Assembly: GCA_016703425.1 (NCBI GenBank)
Contig: JADJCA010000001.1
Location: forward strand, 1,178,001-1,242,000
Length of the DNA: 64,000 nucleotides
Source of the DNA: Myxococcales bacterium
GTDB taxonomy: Bacteria > Myxococcota_A > Polyangia > Polyangiales > Polyangiaceae
Direction: 5' to 3'
Positions 1 to 8,222 of the stretch are shown here, in pieces. A model generated the notes under the pieces. It saw nothing but the letters and a program-made list of their open reading frames with translations, was not told the DNA's origin and did not search any database. The translations under genes and the position numbers were made by a program. How positions within the stretch are numbered: the stretch's first letter is position 1; each line of letters starts with the position of its first letter.

Positions 1-1
1 G

Positions 2-76
2 CGCGGCAACCTCGCCGCCGCCGTCGTCGCCGGCGCGCTCTGGATTGCGCTGGCGATGATCCTCACCAAGGGGTGA
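2..76 (+). CDS. C-terminal end of a membrane protein (partial)
   Basis: The window opens inside a reading frame that ends in TGA at 74-76. The 24 visible residues are mostly Ala, Val, Leu and Ile, ending Leu-Thr-Lys-Gly, which looks like a last membrane helix followed by a very short tail. The start and function lie outside the window. It converges on the metallopeptidase-like gene downstream with a gap of only 27 bp. Confidence 0.5.
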   Translation, partial: RGNLAAAVVAGALWIALAMILTKG

Positions 77-103
77 AGGAGCGCGTCGACCGGCTCGGGA
101 GGC

Positions 104-1375
104 CTATTTGACGTCGAACTTGTAGCCGCGCACTGGCGCGGCAGGGCGCCACCCGACGGCGAACGACGTCGCGTCGTTGACCTTCGCCCGCAAAAATCCC
201 GTGCAGTATTCACCCATGATGTCGTCGTCGTCGCGCTTGTCGACGTTCTTGATGCGGTAGAGGTCGTCGGCGCCAAAGAGGTGCATCCCCTCGTGCGCGA
301 GCGTGACGGCGAACTGGCCGAAGTCGCTCGACGGCGCGAAGAGGTACGCGGCCTCGGGGTAATCGTTGGGCGCGCTCCGATAAGACGGCACGGCGAAGTT
401 GCGGGCCTTGGTCTTCACGGGGAAGAACACGAAGAGCGCCACGTTCTGGTAGCCGTCGCGGCGGAGCTCTTGGATCACGCGATCGAGCTTGGCGCCGAGC
501 GCCGCTTCGATGGACGCGCGCGAGCTCTCGCGAATGAGGTCCATCGTCTTGGAGGGCAAGCGCTGGTTGGCCTCAAGGTTCAGCGACGGCATCTGGTAGT
601 TCGTGCGAAGGCCCCAGGGGATGAGGTCGAAGCGCAGATCGGTCACGCCGTGCGCCGTCGCTTGCGTGAGGTAGAAGCGCTGGGCCATGAGCGCGGCGCG
701 CTCGACGGTGAGCTCGGCGGACTTGGTCCACACCATCGAGGGGCTGTGAAGCTTGAGCACGAGCGCCGCCGTGCGTCCGCGGAGCGCGCCCGCCGAACCG
801 GAGCTGCGACCCGCCTGGTACGCCGGCAAATCACGCTCCTTGGAGAAGTCGCCGCAGGTGCCCGAGGTCCAGGCGGTCTCGCCAACCTTGTCGGGCTTTC
901 CCACGAGGGGCGTGCGGTCGGGAATCGCGATGGGCTGAACCGGCAGCGTGACGGGGAGGTCTTCGTCTGCGATGGGGCTCACGCCCTCGCGAGCGAGGAG
1001 CGCAAGGCCGACGAGCCCTGCCCCGCCAAGAACAAGCACCACGGTGATGAGCGTGAAGACGAGCGAGACGAGGCGCCGAAAGAGGCCCGGGCCCGCCGGC
1101 CGCTGGGCTGCGCGCGCCGGCGCAGGACCGAACGCCTGACCGGCCGCCGCCCTTCGCTCGGGATAGGGCTGCGATGGGTAAGCGGGCGCGGGCCGGGCGG
1201 CTGCCGGTGCCGCCCAAGCGGGCCCCCGCGCTGCCGGGTCTGGCGGAGCGCCGCCAGCGTAGGGATACGGCGCCCGGTAGATCACCGGCTCCATGTAGAC
1301 GGTGCGTGGCACCGGTCCCGCGCCGGGAGGGCCCGCATGTTGGGCGGGCGGCGGCTGGGCGGGCGGACGACGCAC
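104..1375 (-). CDS. Membrane-anchored metzincin-like zinc metallopeptidase
   Basis: The 423-residue product has a Pro/Ala-rich cytoplasmic N-terminal third (about 1-100), one strongly hydrophobic helix (about 103-130), and an extracytoplasmic domain. That domain carries HEGMHLFGADD near residue 360, which fits the metzincin pattern HExxHxxGxxD, with Asp as third zinc ligand as in snapalysin-type enzymes. It is therefore probably a membrane-tethered peptidase facing the periplasm, though no substrate can be named. The start used is GTG at 1375. No good ribosome site precedes it and the Pro-rich region has other possible starts, so the N-terminus is uncertain. The motif is seen directly; the enzyme class is inferred from it. 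Confidence 0.7.
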   Translation of the reverse strand: MRRPPAQPPPAQHAGPPGAGPVPRTVYMEPVIYRAPYPYAGGAPPDPAARGPAWAAPAAARPAPAYPSQPYPERRAAAGQAFGPAPARAAQRPAGPGLFRRLVSLVFTLITVVLVLGGAGLVGLALLAREGVSPIADEDLPVTLPVQPIAIPDRTPLVGKPDKVGETAWTSGTCGDFSKERDLPAYQAGRSSGSAGALRGRTAALVLKLHSPSMVWTKSAELTVERAALMAQRFYLTQATAHGVTDLRFDLIPWGLRTNYQMPSLNLEANQRLPSKTMDLIRESSRASIEAALGAKLDRVIQELRRDGYQNVALFVFFPVKTKARNFAVPSYRSAPNDYPEAAYLFAPSSDFGQFAVTLAHEGMHLFGADDLYRIKNVDKRDDDDIMGEYCTGFLRAKVNDATSFAVGWRPAAPVRGYKFDVK

Positions 1376-1475
1376 GCCTTCATGAGGCCGCCGGGAGGCC
1401 GCGCCGTCAAGGGCTCGCGCGAGCTTTGCGGACGCTGACCAACAGGCGACGTTGTGCGCGCGACCGCGCGCGCGA

Positions 1476-1514
1476 CAAAAAAAGAAGCCCCTCGGTCAGG
1501 CGAGACCGAGGGGC
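1476..1514 (-). terminator. Rho-independent terminator of the 59-aa gene
   Basis: A perfect 10-bp stem (GCCCCTCGGT at 1487-1496 pairing with 1505-1514) has an 8-nt loop. Read on the minus strand it is followed by TTCTTTTTTT, a classic U-tract. It lies about 70 bp after the stop of the small acidic protein gene. Such textbook terminators are scarce in this GC-rich window. Confidence 0.85.
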
Positions 1515-1585
1515 GAGAACGCGCGGCTTTCCGGGAGGAGGCTCTGCCGCGCGGCAAATTCAAGTGAAGCGGTGAGGCGCTCCTC

Positions 1586-1765
1586 TCAGTCTTCGTCGTC
1601 GAAGGCGTCGGGATCGTATTCGTCGTGTTGATCGTCAAAGAGGAGGTCGGTGCCTTCGAAGCTCGTCTCCTGCATCAGGTCTTCGAAGGTGAACCCAACC
1701 TTGAAGTGCGGGCGGAGCTCTTCGCGCTCGAACTCTTCGATCGATCCGTAGTTCTTCCGGGCCAT
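1586..1765 (-). CDS. Small acidic hypothetical protein (59 aa)
   Basis: ATG at 1763-1765 is preceded on the minus strand by GGAG with five bases of spacing, and the frame ends in TGA at 1586-1588. The 59-residue product begins MARKNYGSIEEFEREEL, has a central Phe-rich segment, and ends in a highly acidic tail (about 12 Asp/Glu in the last 20 residues). It has no signal peptide or membrane segment, so it should be cytoplasmic. A strong terminator follows it and another small gene lies 64 bp upstream, suggesting a two-gene unit. The function is unknown. A strong ribosome site, a clean terminator and non-random composition support a real gene. Confidence 0.72.
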   Translation of the reverse strand: MARKNYGSIEEFEREELRPHFKVGFTFEDLMQETSFEGTDLLFDDQHDEYDPDAFDDED

Positions 1766-1829
1766 GGCTTCTCCGTTCTTTCGTTCCGTGTGTCTGTGCT
1801 CGCCCGCGAGAGCGAACCAACTCTTTGAT

Positions 1830-2033
1830 TCAGCCGGCGGCGATGACGCGCGCGTCGGCGTGGGCGCCGAGGGGCCGGCGGCTCCAGAAGGCGCGGTCGT
1901 GCGAGCGCTGGATGCCGGGCGCGAGCTCGGGCTCGCCGTGGAGGGCCGCCATCAGGCGCCCCTTCTGATCCTGCTGATCCTGCCGAACGGCGGATCGAAC
2001 CCCACCGAGCGTCCTTCGTTGGTCGCTTCGCAT
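1830..2033 (-). CDS. Small hypothetical protein (67 aa)
   Basis: ATG at 2031-2033 has an ideal Shine-Dalgarno sequence (GGGAGG, five bases before the ATG). The 67-residue product is basic and hydrophilic with no signal peptide, membrane helix or recognised domain. It starts 166 bp from, and divergent to, parA, and is followed 64 bp later by the 59-aa acidic gene, probably in the same transcript. A basic partner upstream of an acidic one might suggest interaction, but that is speculation. The call rests on the ribosome site and gene arrangement. Confidence 0.6.
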   Translation of the reverse strand: MRSDQRRTLGGVRSAVRQDQQDQKGRLMAALHGEPELAPGIQRSHDRAFWSRRPLGAHADARVIAAG

Positions 2034-2199
2034 CGCAGCCTCCCGCTCCTTCAGTCGATGAACCAGGCACTCGTTTCAGCGCCGGATTCCCTTGACACCG
2101 ACTGATTGCCTACATCTGCCGACACCATACTACGTGTGCGGTGCACGTCAAAAAAGCGCGCCCTCATTCTCGCGCTTCGGGTAGAGCAAGCACCGGGCG

Positions 2200-3063
2200 A
2201 TGACGCGAAAGACGGCAGCAGCGGCGAAGACCGAGGGCGCGCGCGCAAGCACGCGCATCATTGCCGTCGTCAATCAGAAGGGCGGCGTCGGCAAGACCAC
2301 GACAGCCGTGAACCTCGCCGCAAGCGTCGCCGCCGCCGAGGTGCGCACGCTCCTGCTCGACATGGACCCGCAGGGCAACGCGAGCTCCGGCGTCGGGGTG
2401 CGCCCGCGCTCCGTGGAGAAGAGCATCTACGACGTGCTCATCGGGCGGGCGACGCTCGCGGACATCGTGGTGCCGACGGAGATCGGCAGCCTCTTTCTAG
2501 CGCCCGCGACGCAAGATCTCGTCGCCGCCGAGATCGAGCTCGTCGACGAGCCGGATCGCGCCACGCGGCTCCGTGACGCCCTCGCCGCCGCGACCGCCGG
2601 CGCCTACGACTACGTGTTCATCGACTGCCCGCCGTCCTTGGGCCTTCTGACGGTCAACGCGCTCACGGCCTCGACGCACGTGCTCGTGCCCTTGCAATGC
2701 GAGTACTACGCGCTCGAGGGGCTCACGCACCTCATGGCCACCATCGACCGCATCAAGAAGGGCACGAACCCGGGGCTCGAGGTCGAAGGCATCGTGCTCA
2801 CCATGTTCGATGCGCGAAACAACCTGGCGCATCAGGTTGGCGACGAAGTGAAGAAGCACTTCCGCGTCTTCGACGCGGTCATCCCGCGCAACATTCGCCT
2901 CTCGGAGGCGCCTTCGCACGGCCGGCCCGCGCTCCTCTACGACGCTCAGTCCAAAGGCTCGCAAGGCTACTTGGCGCTGGCGAAGGAGCTGCTCGAGGGG
3001 CACGGCGCGCTCAAGGCCCGGCCGCGCAAGGACGCGGCGCCGCGCTCTGGGGGAGCCGCGTGA
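2200..3063 (+). CDS. parA: Chromosome partitioning ATPase ParA (Soj family)
   Basis: ParA-type ATPases bind DNA non-specifically in the ATP state and drive segregation of ParB-parS complexes. This 287-residue protein has the deviant Walker A motif KGGVGKTT near residue 31, a Walker A' DMDPQGN near 54-60, and the Walker B-like VFIDCPPSLG near 140. A hydrophilic N-terminal extension of about 20 residues precedes the fold. The length fits chromosomal ParA. ParB follows with a 4-nt GTGA overlap, so the pair is an operon. No convincing parS palindrome was found in the window. Confidence 0.95.
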   Translation: MTRKTAAAAKTEGARASTRIIAVVNQKGGVGKTTTAVNLAASVAAAEVRTLLLDMDPQGNASSGVGVRPRSVEKSIYDVLIGRATLADIVVPTEIGSLFLAPATQDLVAAEIELVDEPDRATRLRDALAAATAGAYDYVFIDCPPSLGLLTVNALTASTHVLVPLQCEYYALEGLTHLMATIDRIKKGTNPGLEVEGIVLTMFDARNNLAHQVGDEVKKHFRVFDAVIPRNIRLSEAPSHGRPALLYDAQSKGSQGYLALAKELLEGHGALKARPRKDAAPRSGGAA

Positions 3064-3941
3064 TCGAGAAACCGAAACGCGGCCTCGGCCGCGGCCTCGA
3101 CGCACTTTTGCCCGTCGCCGCGCCCACGCCGTCGTACGGCGACAAGAGCGTCTTTTCGTGCGCCATCGAGAAGATTCGGCCGCAGAAGGGCCAGCCGCGC
3201 CAGCACTTCGACGGCCTCGCGCTCGACGAGCTCGCCCTATCCATCGAACAACACGGCCTCCTCGAGCCCCTTGTGGTGCGTCGCGCGAAGCCGGGCGCCG
3301 ACGAGTTCGAGCTCATCGCCGGCGAGCGGAGATGGCGCGCTGCGCAGAAAGCGGGCCTGCGAGAGGTCTTGGTCGTCGTCAAAGACGTCTCCACCAAGGC
3401 AGCCTTCGAGCTCGCCATCATCGAGAACGTTCAGCGCGAAGACCTAAACCCCATCGAGCTCGCGGAAGCCTATTCGCGGCTCGTGAAGGAGCACGGCTAC
3501 ACGCAGGAGAGCCTCGCTGAGCGTGTTGGCAAAGACCGAACGACAGTGGCCAACGCGCTGCGGCTCCTGAAGCTGCCGGAGCGCATTCGGCACAAAGTGG
3601 TGACCGGCGAGCTATCGGAAGGGCATGCACGAGCGCTCTTGGGCGCCCCCGACGAAAAGGCGTTGGAAGACCTCTCCGACAAGGTCCTGCGCGGGAAGCT
3701 CAGCGTGCGCGCCACCGAAGATCTCGTTCGCAAGGCTCGAGCCAAGAGCGGAAGCGGCAAGGGCAAAGACGCCGCACCGGCCGCGGCCAAGTCGGCGTCG
3801 CTGCGCGATCTCGAGGGCCGGCTCACGCGCGCGCTCGGCACAGCGGTTGTCGTGCGCGATCAGGGCAACAAGGGCGAGCTCGTGATCCCCTACAAGGATC
3901 TCGACGCGCTCGACCGCGTCCTCGACAAGCTGCTCAAGTAG
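3060..3941 (+). CDS. parB: Chromosome partitioning protein ParB (Spo0J/Noc family)
   Basis: ParB is a CTP-dependent clamp that loads at parS and recruits ParA and SMC. GTG at 3060 overlaps the parA stop by four bases, giving 293 residues. The N-terminal motif KRGLGRGLDALL is the conserved ParA-interacting peptide. The nuclease-like CTP-binding domain contains GERRWRAA and ENVQREDLNPIE, and a helix-turn-helix follows (YTQESLAERVGKDRTTVAN). After an Ala/Lys-rich linker, a short C-terminal dimerisation domain ends at a TAG only 3 bp from the convergent folD gene. Confidence 0.95.
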   Translation: MIEKPKRGLGRGLDALLPVAAPTPSYGDKSVFSCAIEKIRPQKGQPRQHFDGLALDELALSIEQHGLLEPLVVRRAKPGADEFELIAGERRWRAAQKAGLREVLVVVKDVSTKAAFELAIIENVQREDLNPIELAEAYSRLVKEHGYTQESLAERVGKDRTTVANALRLLKLPERIRHKVVTGELSEGHARALLGAPDEKALEDLSDKVLRGKLSVRATEDLVRKARAKSGSGKGKDAAPAAAKSASLRDLEGRLTRALGTAVVVRDQGNKGELVIPYKDLDALDRVLDKLLK

Positions 3942-3944
3942 GCT

Positions 3945-4823
3945 CTAAGGCGTCACGCCTTCGCGGAGCCACGCCGCGCGAAGCGTGTTCTCGAGCAAGC
4001 ACGCGATGGTCATGGGGCCCACGCCACCGGGCACCGGCGTGATGGCGCCAGCGACTTCCTTCGCTTCGGCGAAGGCCACGTCACCCACGAGCTTCGTCTT
4101 GCCGGGCTCTTCCGCCGGGACGCGGTTGATGCCCACGTCGATGACGATGGCGCCGGGCTTGATCATCGACCCGCGAATGAGCTCGGCCTTGCCCACCGCC
4201 GCGACGAGCACATCGGCGCTGCGGCAGACGCTCGCGAGGTCGCTCGTGCGCGAGTGGGCGATGGTCACGGTGGCGTGCTCGGCGAGCAGAAGCTGCGCCA
4301 TCGGCTTGCCGACGATGTTGCTTCGACCAACAACCACGGCGTGGGCGCCGGCGAGCTTTGCACCGCTCTCGCGAATGAGGCGCATCGAGCCGCGGGGGGT
4401 GCAGGGCACGAGCGCTGGCCTTCCCGACGCCAAGAGGCCGGCGTTTTGTGGATGAAAGCCGTCGACGTCTTTCGCTGGCGAGACCGCGTCGAGGACGGCC
4501 ATCTCGCGAATGCTCTTCGGAAGCGGGAGCTGCACGAGGATCCCGTCGACGCTCGCGTCGTCGTTCAAGCGCGCGATGAGGGCGAGGAGCTCGGCCTCGC
4601 TCGTCTCCGCGGGAAGCCGATGGAGCTCGCCGTTCATGCCGACCTCCTTCGACGCCTTCTCCTTGTTGCGCGTGTAGACGGCGCTCGCCGGGTCGTCGCC
4701 CACGAGGATGACGTGGAGCCCCGGGGCGCGACCGAAACGCTTCACGAAGGCCAGGACGCCCTCTTTGACCTCGCCGCGGACCGTTTCAGCGAGCTTCTTA
4801 CCGTCGAGGATCTTGGCGCTCAT
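3945..4823 (-). CDS. folD: Bifunctional methylenetetrahydrofolate dehydrogenase/cyclohydrolase FolD
   Basis: FolD interconverts 5,10-methylene-, 5,10-methenyl- and 10-formyl-tetrahydrofolate using NADP, supplying one-carbon units for purines and initiator fMet. The 292-residue product has the substrate-site motif with catalytic Lys (YTRNKEKASKEVGM), the PLPKSI segment, the KDVDGFHPQNAG segment, the nucleotide-binding VVGRSNIVGKPMAQLL, and the C-terminal PGGVGPMTIACLLENT. ATG at 4823 (MSAKILDGKKLAE) is chosen because it matches the family N-terminus; the frame stays open upstream, but that part has no family features. It is convergent with parB. Confidence 0.95.
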   Translation of the reverse strand: MSAKILDGKKLAETVRGEVKEGVLAFVKRFGRAPGLHVILVGDDPASAVYTRNKEKASKEVGMNGELHRLPAETSEAELLALIARLNDDASVDGILVQLPLPKSIREMAVLDAVSPAKDVDGFHPQNAGLLASGRPALVPCTPRGSMRLIRESGAKLAGAHAVVVGRSNIVGKPMAQLLLAEHATVTIAHSRTSDLASVCRSADVLVAAVGKAELIRGSMIKPGAIVIDVGINRVPAEEPGKTKLVGDVAFAEAKEVAGAITPVPGGVGPMTIACLLENTLRAAWLREGVTP

Positions 4824-4966
4824 GGCGGGAGGATGGTCGCCGCCGCCGGGCGCGCGGTCAATACGACGGAACAGGAGGAGGCGGGCCTGCTCGGGTGCCC
4901 GGCCACGTGACCTCAAGGTGTGTTGGATCGCTCCGGTCTCAACCTCGTCCCATGCGGTCTGACGCG

Positions 4967-7147
4967 ATGAGCGGAGCGCACTCTCCAATATCTTCGAGTC
5001 GGAGGGGGGTATTCACATGTCGATCAAACTTGCGTGGCTTGGTGGGGCGACGGGGGGGGGCTTTTATCGCCGCGCTCACGCTAGCGAACGTTGAGGGTTG
5101 CAGCTCGCCAGAGCAGACGACTCCCAGTCCGAGTCAGCCCGAGGTAGGGCAGCTTCATCAAGCCATCACAGCCCGCGAAGCCGTGTTTGGGGCTGCTGGT
5201 GACGGAGTCACCTACCTCGTACCGCCGTACCAGACGCGCTGGACGAAACTCACGGTCGCGGAGCAGAAGGCGGCGCTGGCCCGCAAACCTCCGTCGCTGC
5301 TTCCGCCAGCCGACACGCGGACTGGAACCGAACGCATCAGCGATCGCGCGGCGAGCGTGCCTGCGTCGACCCAGCTGCAGCTAACAGCCACGCTCGGCGA
5401 TTCAGAGGATGTAGGGATCCTCCTCCGCAACCTAGACGTTGCAGGACGTCAGCGAGCGATCCTTCAGAGGGAGCAGCGACTCGCGCCCGGGCAGGCTGCT
5501 CTCGAATCGGAGCTCACCAAGCTAGGTGCGTCCAACTTTGCTCGGTTCTGGAACAACAACAGCGTGACGTTCTCGATTCCCGCCATAAGTGCAGCAGCCG
5601 CCCTTCGACTAAGTGGGGTCCAGCGCTGGAGTTTGAGCGATCCGGAGGCGACCATGGAGCCCGACCAGATCCTTTACGGCGACGCTGGCACGGCCGTTTG
5701 GAGTCAGAACGTCGTGCGAGCCCAGCTGGGACTCGACGCTTTCATCGCCGCAGGTTTCCGCGGCCAAGCGGGCAGTGCGCTTGGGGCCAACATTCCCGTG
5801 CGAGCCGCAGTGGTAGAAACCCAGACCCCGCTTCCTGATGGCGGGGTCGACTCGCTCAACTGGATCTCGTGGAACCACCCCGGCCTCGTGACCGGTCGAC
5901 TCCTTAACGCGCGACTGTGCATCGACACGGGATGCAGCGAGGTCGGGGGTCTATTGCCGGACGTGTCCAGCCATGGAACAGCAGTAACAAGCGTGCTGGC
6001 GGGCTCAATCGAAGGAAGCGCTACCCAATATCCAGGAAACCTGCCCGAGCAGATTCGCCGCAGCGGGCCAGCCACCGGCGCGACGATGCACTACTACTTG
6101 GCGGGGGGTGCGGTTCGGCTACGGCGGGCAATTCTGGATGCAATTGCCCTCGGTGCCGACGTCCTGAACTACTCCGCACACGCGTCACCACTGTGTGGCG
6201 GCGGCGTGCCTGGAGTTGATCTGGACGATGTGCGCAGTGCTGTTCGAGACGCGCTCAACGTTGGCATGCTCGTCGTCGCATCTGCCGGCAATAGCCAGCA
6301 CGCTTCCCCGTCGTGCTCGTTGGGCTTTCCTGCACTGCTCCCTGAGACGCTGGCGGTTGGCGGATACGACAGTAAGGATGAGGCGCTGAATCTACAGGCG
6401 GTTGGTAGCCAGCAGATGACCGCGCGGGGTGGCGTCCCAATGCGAACACACTACGGTTCGTACGGTACCTATGCAGGGGTAGATGTGATGGCCCCGATCA
6501 AGCAGCGGTCGGCGTACGCGAACCCTGGGCTTACCGCAGACCCCTACTTCTCGGTTTCAGGCACCTCATTCTCTGCGCCGACCACCGCGGCTGCCGCGAT
6601 TCTGCTCAAGCAAGCTGTGCGGGCCAGCTACGGAGCCAACCTAGGGGGCAAGGAGCTGATTCCGCAGATGTTGGTCATGGCGGACTCGTTCAATCATGTG
6701 ACTGACAGCGCCGCGGACACCTACGCGTACGCGGGCATGAACCCCGTGAGCGGGGCCGGGCGACTGAGAATGCGACTGCCGAGAAACGATCAATTCACTG
6801 GTCCGTGGGGATGGGGGTGGGGATGGTTCGACATGTCGAACGGCGACGTCCATGTTGGAGAGTTGTCAGCGACGTTCCAGCACCATCGATATGCCCTCAC
6901 TTGGTACGGAGAGAACACGGACAACCTTTCGGACATAGAAGTCGAGTCGTACAAGGTTTGCGGCGGCGTCGAGACTTTGGTGGGATGGCACGGCGACTTT
7001 GACGTCAGAAAGCGTTTGCACACGCGGGCAGTGAACGTCCCCGCGGGCTGTTCGCTCCGAATAAAAGTCGTCGCGGTTTCCATTCCGCCTGGCCAGACGG
7101 TGCGCATTCATGACGCGTGGCTCTGGCACAACGAGGTGCTTCCATGA
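4967..7147 (+). CDS. Subtilase-like (S8) secreted lipoprotein, start disrupted by a G9 tract
   Basis: The product resembles subtilisin-type serine peptidases. The His motif SHGTAV (His codon 5972-5974), the oxyanion Asn in VVASAGNS, and the nucleophile motif SGTSFSAP (Ser codon 6566-6568) are all present. Where a D-T/S-G motif is expected, the sequence reads VVETQ, so Glu may replace the catalytic Asp (codon 5816-5818). A hydrophobic stretch ends at a lipobox-like VEGC. The in-frame ATGs at 4952 and 4967 lack ribosome sites. The only strong one (GGAGGGG) precedes an ATG at 5017 in another frame, and that start would join this frame if the G9 tract at 5052-5060 were G8. The gene has lower GC than its neighbours and overlaps the next lipoprotein gene by 4 nt. 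Whether it is an active peptidase is unclear. Confidence 0.75.
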   Translation: MSGAHSPISSSRRGVFTCRSNLRGLVGRRGGAFIAALTLANVEGCSSPEQTTPSPSQPEVGQLHQAITAREAVFGAAGDGVTYLVPPYQTRWTKLTVAEQKAALARKPPSLLPPADTRTGTERISDRAASVPASTQLQLTATLGDSEDVGILLRNLDVAGRQRAILQREQRLAPGQAALESELTKLGASNFARFWNNNSVTFSIPAISAAAALRLSGVQRWSLSDPEATMEPDQILYGDAGTAVWSQNVVRAQLGLDAFIAAGFRGQAGSALGANIPVRAAVVETQTPLPDGGVDSLNWISWNHPGLVTGRLLNARLCIDTGCSEVGGLLPDVSSHGTAVTSVLAGSIEGSATQYPGNLPEQIRRSGPATGATMHYYLAGGAVRLRRAILDAIALGADVLNYSAHASPLCGGGVPGVDLDDVRSAVRDALNVGMLVVASAGNSQHASPSCSLGFPALLPETLAVGGYDSKDEALNLQAVGSQQMTARGGVPMRTHYGSYGTYAGVDVMAPIKQRSAYANPGLTADPYFSVSGTSFSAPTTAAAAILLKQAVRASYGANLGGKELIPQMLVMADSFNHVTDSAADTYAYAGMNPVSGAGRLRMRLPRNDQFTGPWGWGWGWFDMSNGDVHVGELSATFQHHRYALTWYGENTDNLSDIEVESYKVCGGVETLVGWHGDFDVRKRLHTRAVNVPAGCSLRIKVVAVSIPPGQTVRIHDAWLWHNEVLP
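5052..5060 (+). repeat. G9 homopolymer inside the signal-peptide region
   Basis: A run of nine G residues lies 33 bases after the ATG at 5017. With nine G, that start runs into a stop about 75 bases after initiation. With eight G it would read a basic-hydrophobic signal peptide straight into the lipobox and the protease frame. The tract is therefore either a phase-variation switch or a homopolymer sequencing error. Confidence 0.6.
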
Positions 7148-7611
7148 AGCGGCACATCGCGATGGCCCTCACCTGCTTGGGACTCTCGGCGTGCCGGCCC
7201 TCCTCGGAGGCCGGCCCAACGCCGCCGCCGTCGTCGGAAGTCGACGGCAGTCCGGGCGGACCGATAGACGGCGGAGCGGGCGACACGACGCCGCCCCTCA
7301 CGGGCGACGATTGCTACTTTGGCTGGGACGGCGGCGCGTGCCCGCCTGGGTGTGGCGAGCAAATGGCGAGCATTCAAGGTGATTCAGGCACCTGCGCGGT
7401 GAGCGTCCGACTGTACTGCGGCCGCCCTGTCGATGGCACCTCCACAGCTGAAATCGCTTGCTACGTCCGAGAGGCCGACGGTCGCATCTTCATGTTCGGC
7501 TACGTGGCCGCGTTGGACATCGGCAAGGGAGCTGGGTTGCCCGCACTGCGACGATGCACGCCAAGCGAATTGGAATCTGCGCTTGGCTGGCTCGACCCGT
7601 TGTGCCCGTAG
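7144..7611 (+). CDS. Small Cys-containing lipoprotein, first of a tandem pair
   Basis: ATG at 7144 overlaps the stop of the protease gene (ATGA). The 155-residue product has a short signal peptide ending in lipobox LSAC, a Pro/Ser/Gly/Asp-rich linker, then a domain with about six Cys that begins DDCYFGWDGGACPPGCGE and contains DGRIFMFG and LRRC. The even number of Cys suggests disulfides in the periplasm or at the surface. I do not recognise the family. The overlap with the protease suggests they are made together, perhaps as an inhibitor or partner, which is inference only. Confidence 0.75.
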   Translation: MKRHIAMALTCLGLSACRPSSEAGPTPPPSSEVDGSPGGPIDGGAGDTTPPLTGDDCYFGWDGGACPPGCGEQMASIQGDSGTCAVSVRLYCGRPVDGTSTAEIACYVREADGRIFMFGYVAALDIGKGAGLPALRRCTPSELESALGWLDPLCP

Positions 7612-7706
7612 CCGACCACGGACCCGCGCTCAACACGGCGAAGACGGCACCCCACAAACAGGGGCTTCTTCAAGTACGCTCCTCACGGAACGAAGGGACG
7701 GAGCCG

Positions 7707-8168
7707 ATGTCGAACAAGCGGCAGATCGCGATGGCCCTCACCTGCTTGGGACTCTCCGCGTGCCGTCCCTCCTCGGAGGCCGGCCCAACGCCGCCGCCGT
7801 CGTCGGAAATCGACGGCAGTCCGGGCGGGCCCGTCGATGGCGGAGCGGACACCACGCCGGCCCTCACGGGCGACGATTGCTACTTTGGCTGGGACGGCGG
7901 CGCGTGCCCGCCTGGGTGTGGCGAGCGATGGGCAAGCGTCCAGGGTGACTCGGGCACCTGCTTCGTGGGCGTCCGACTCTATTGCGGACTCCCTCACGGT
8001 GGCAGCACGACGGAGTTCACTTGCTACGTCCGCGAGACCGACGGCCGCATCTTCATGTTCGGCGACATGGCCCCGTTGGACATTGGCAAGGGAGCCGGAT
8101 TGCCCGCACTGCGACGATGCACACCAAGCGAGTATGAAGCTGCGCTTGGCTGGCCCGCGTGCCCGTAG
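7707..8168 (+). CDS. Small Cys-containing lipoprotein, second of a tandem pair
   Basis: This 153-residue paralogue of the preceding gene shares its lipobox (LSAC), linker, Cys positions and C-terminal pattern. Long nucleotide blocks around the signal peptide and the Cys domain are nearly identical, so the duplication is recent. ATG at 7707 follows GGACGGAG. The differences lie mainly in the middle of the domain and at the C-terminus, which ends GWPACP instead of GWLDPLCP. The function is unknown. Confidence 0.75.
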   Translation: MSNKRQIAMALTCLGLSACRPSSEAGPTPPPSSEIDGSPGGPVDGGADTTPALTGDDCYFGWDGGACPPGCGERWASVQGDSGTCFVGVRLYCGLPHGGSTTEFTCYVRETDGRIFMFGDMAPLDIGKGAGLPALRRCTPSEYEAALGWPACP

Positions 8169-8222
8169 CCGCCTCAACGACCACGGTTCGGCGCGCCACC
8201 GCGCCGCCCGCAGTCAATCCGA

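Noticed and set aside
2092..2133. TTGACA as a -35 box for parA
   Set aside because: The hexamer is perfect, but no -10-like sequence lies at 16-18 bp; the nearest candidates are at 13 and 28 bp.
1376..4988. parS sites near parAB
   Set aside because: I looked for TGTTTCACGTGAAACA-like palindromes and found none here; CCACGTGG-type palindromes elsewhere (for example near 10534) lack the flanking half-sites.
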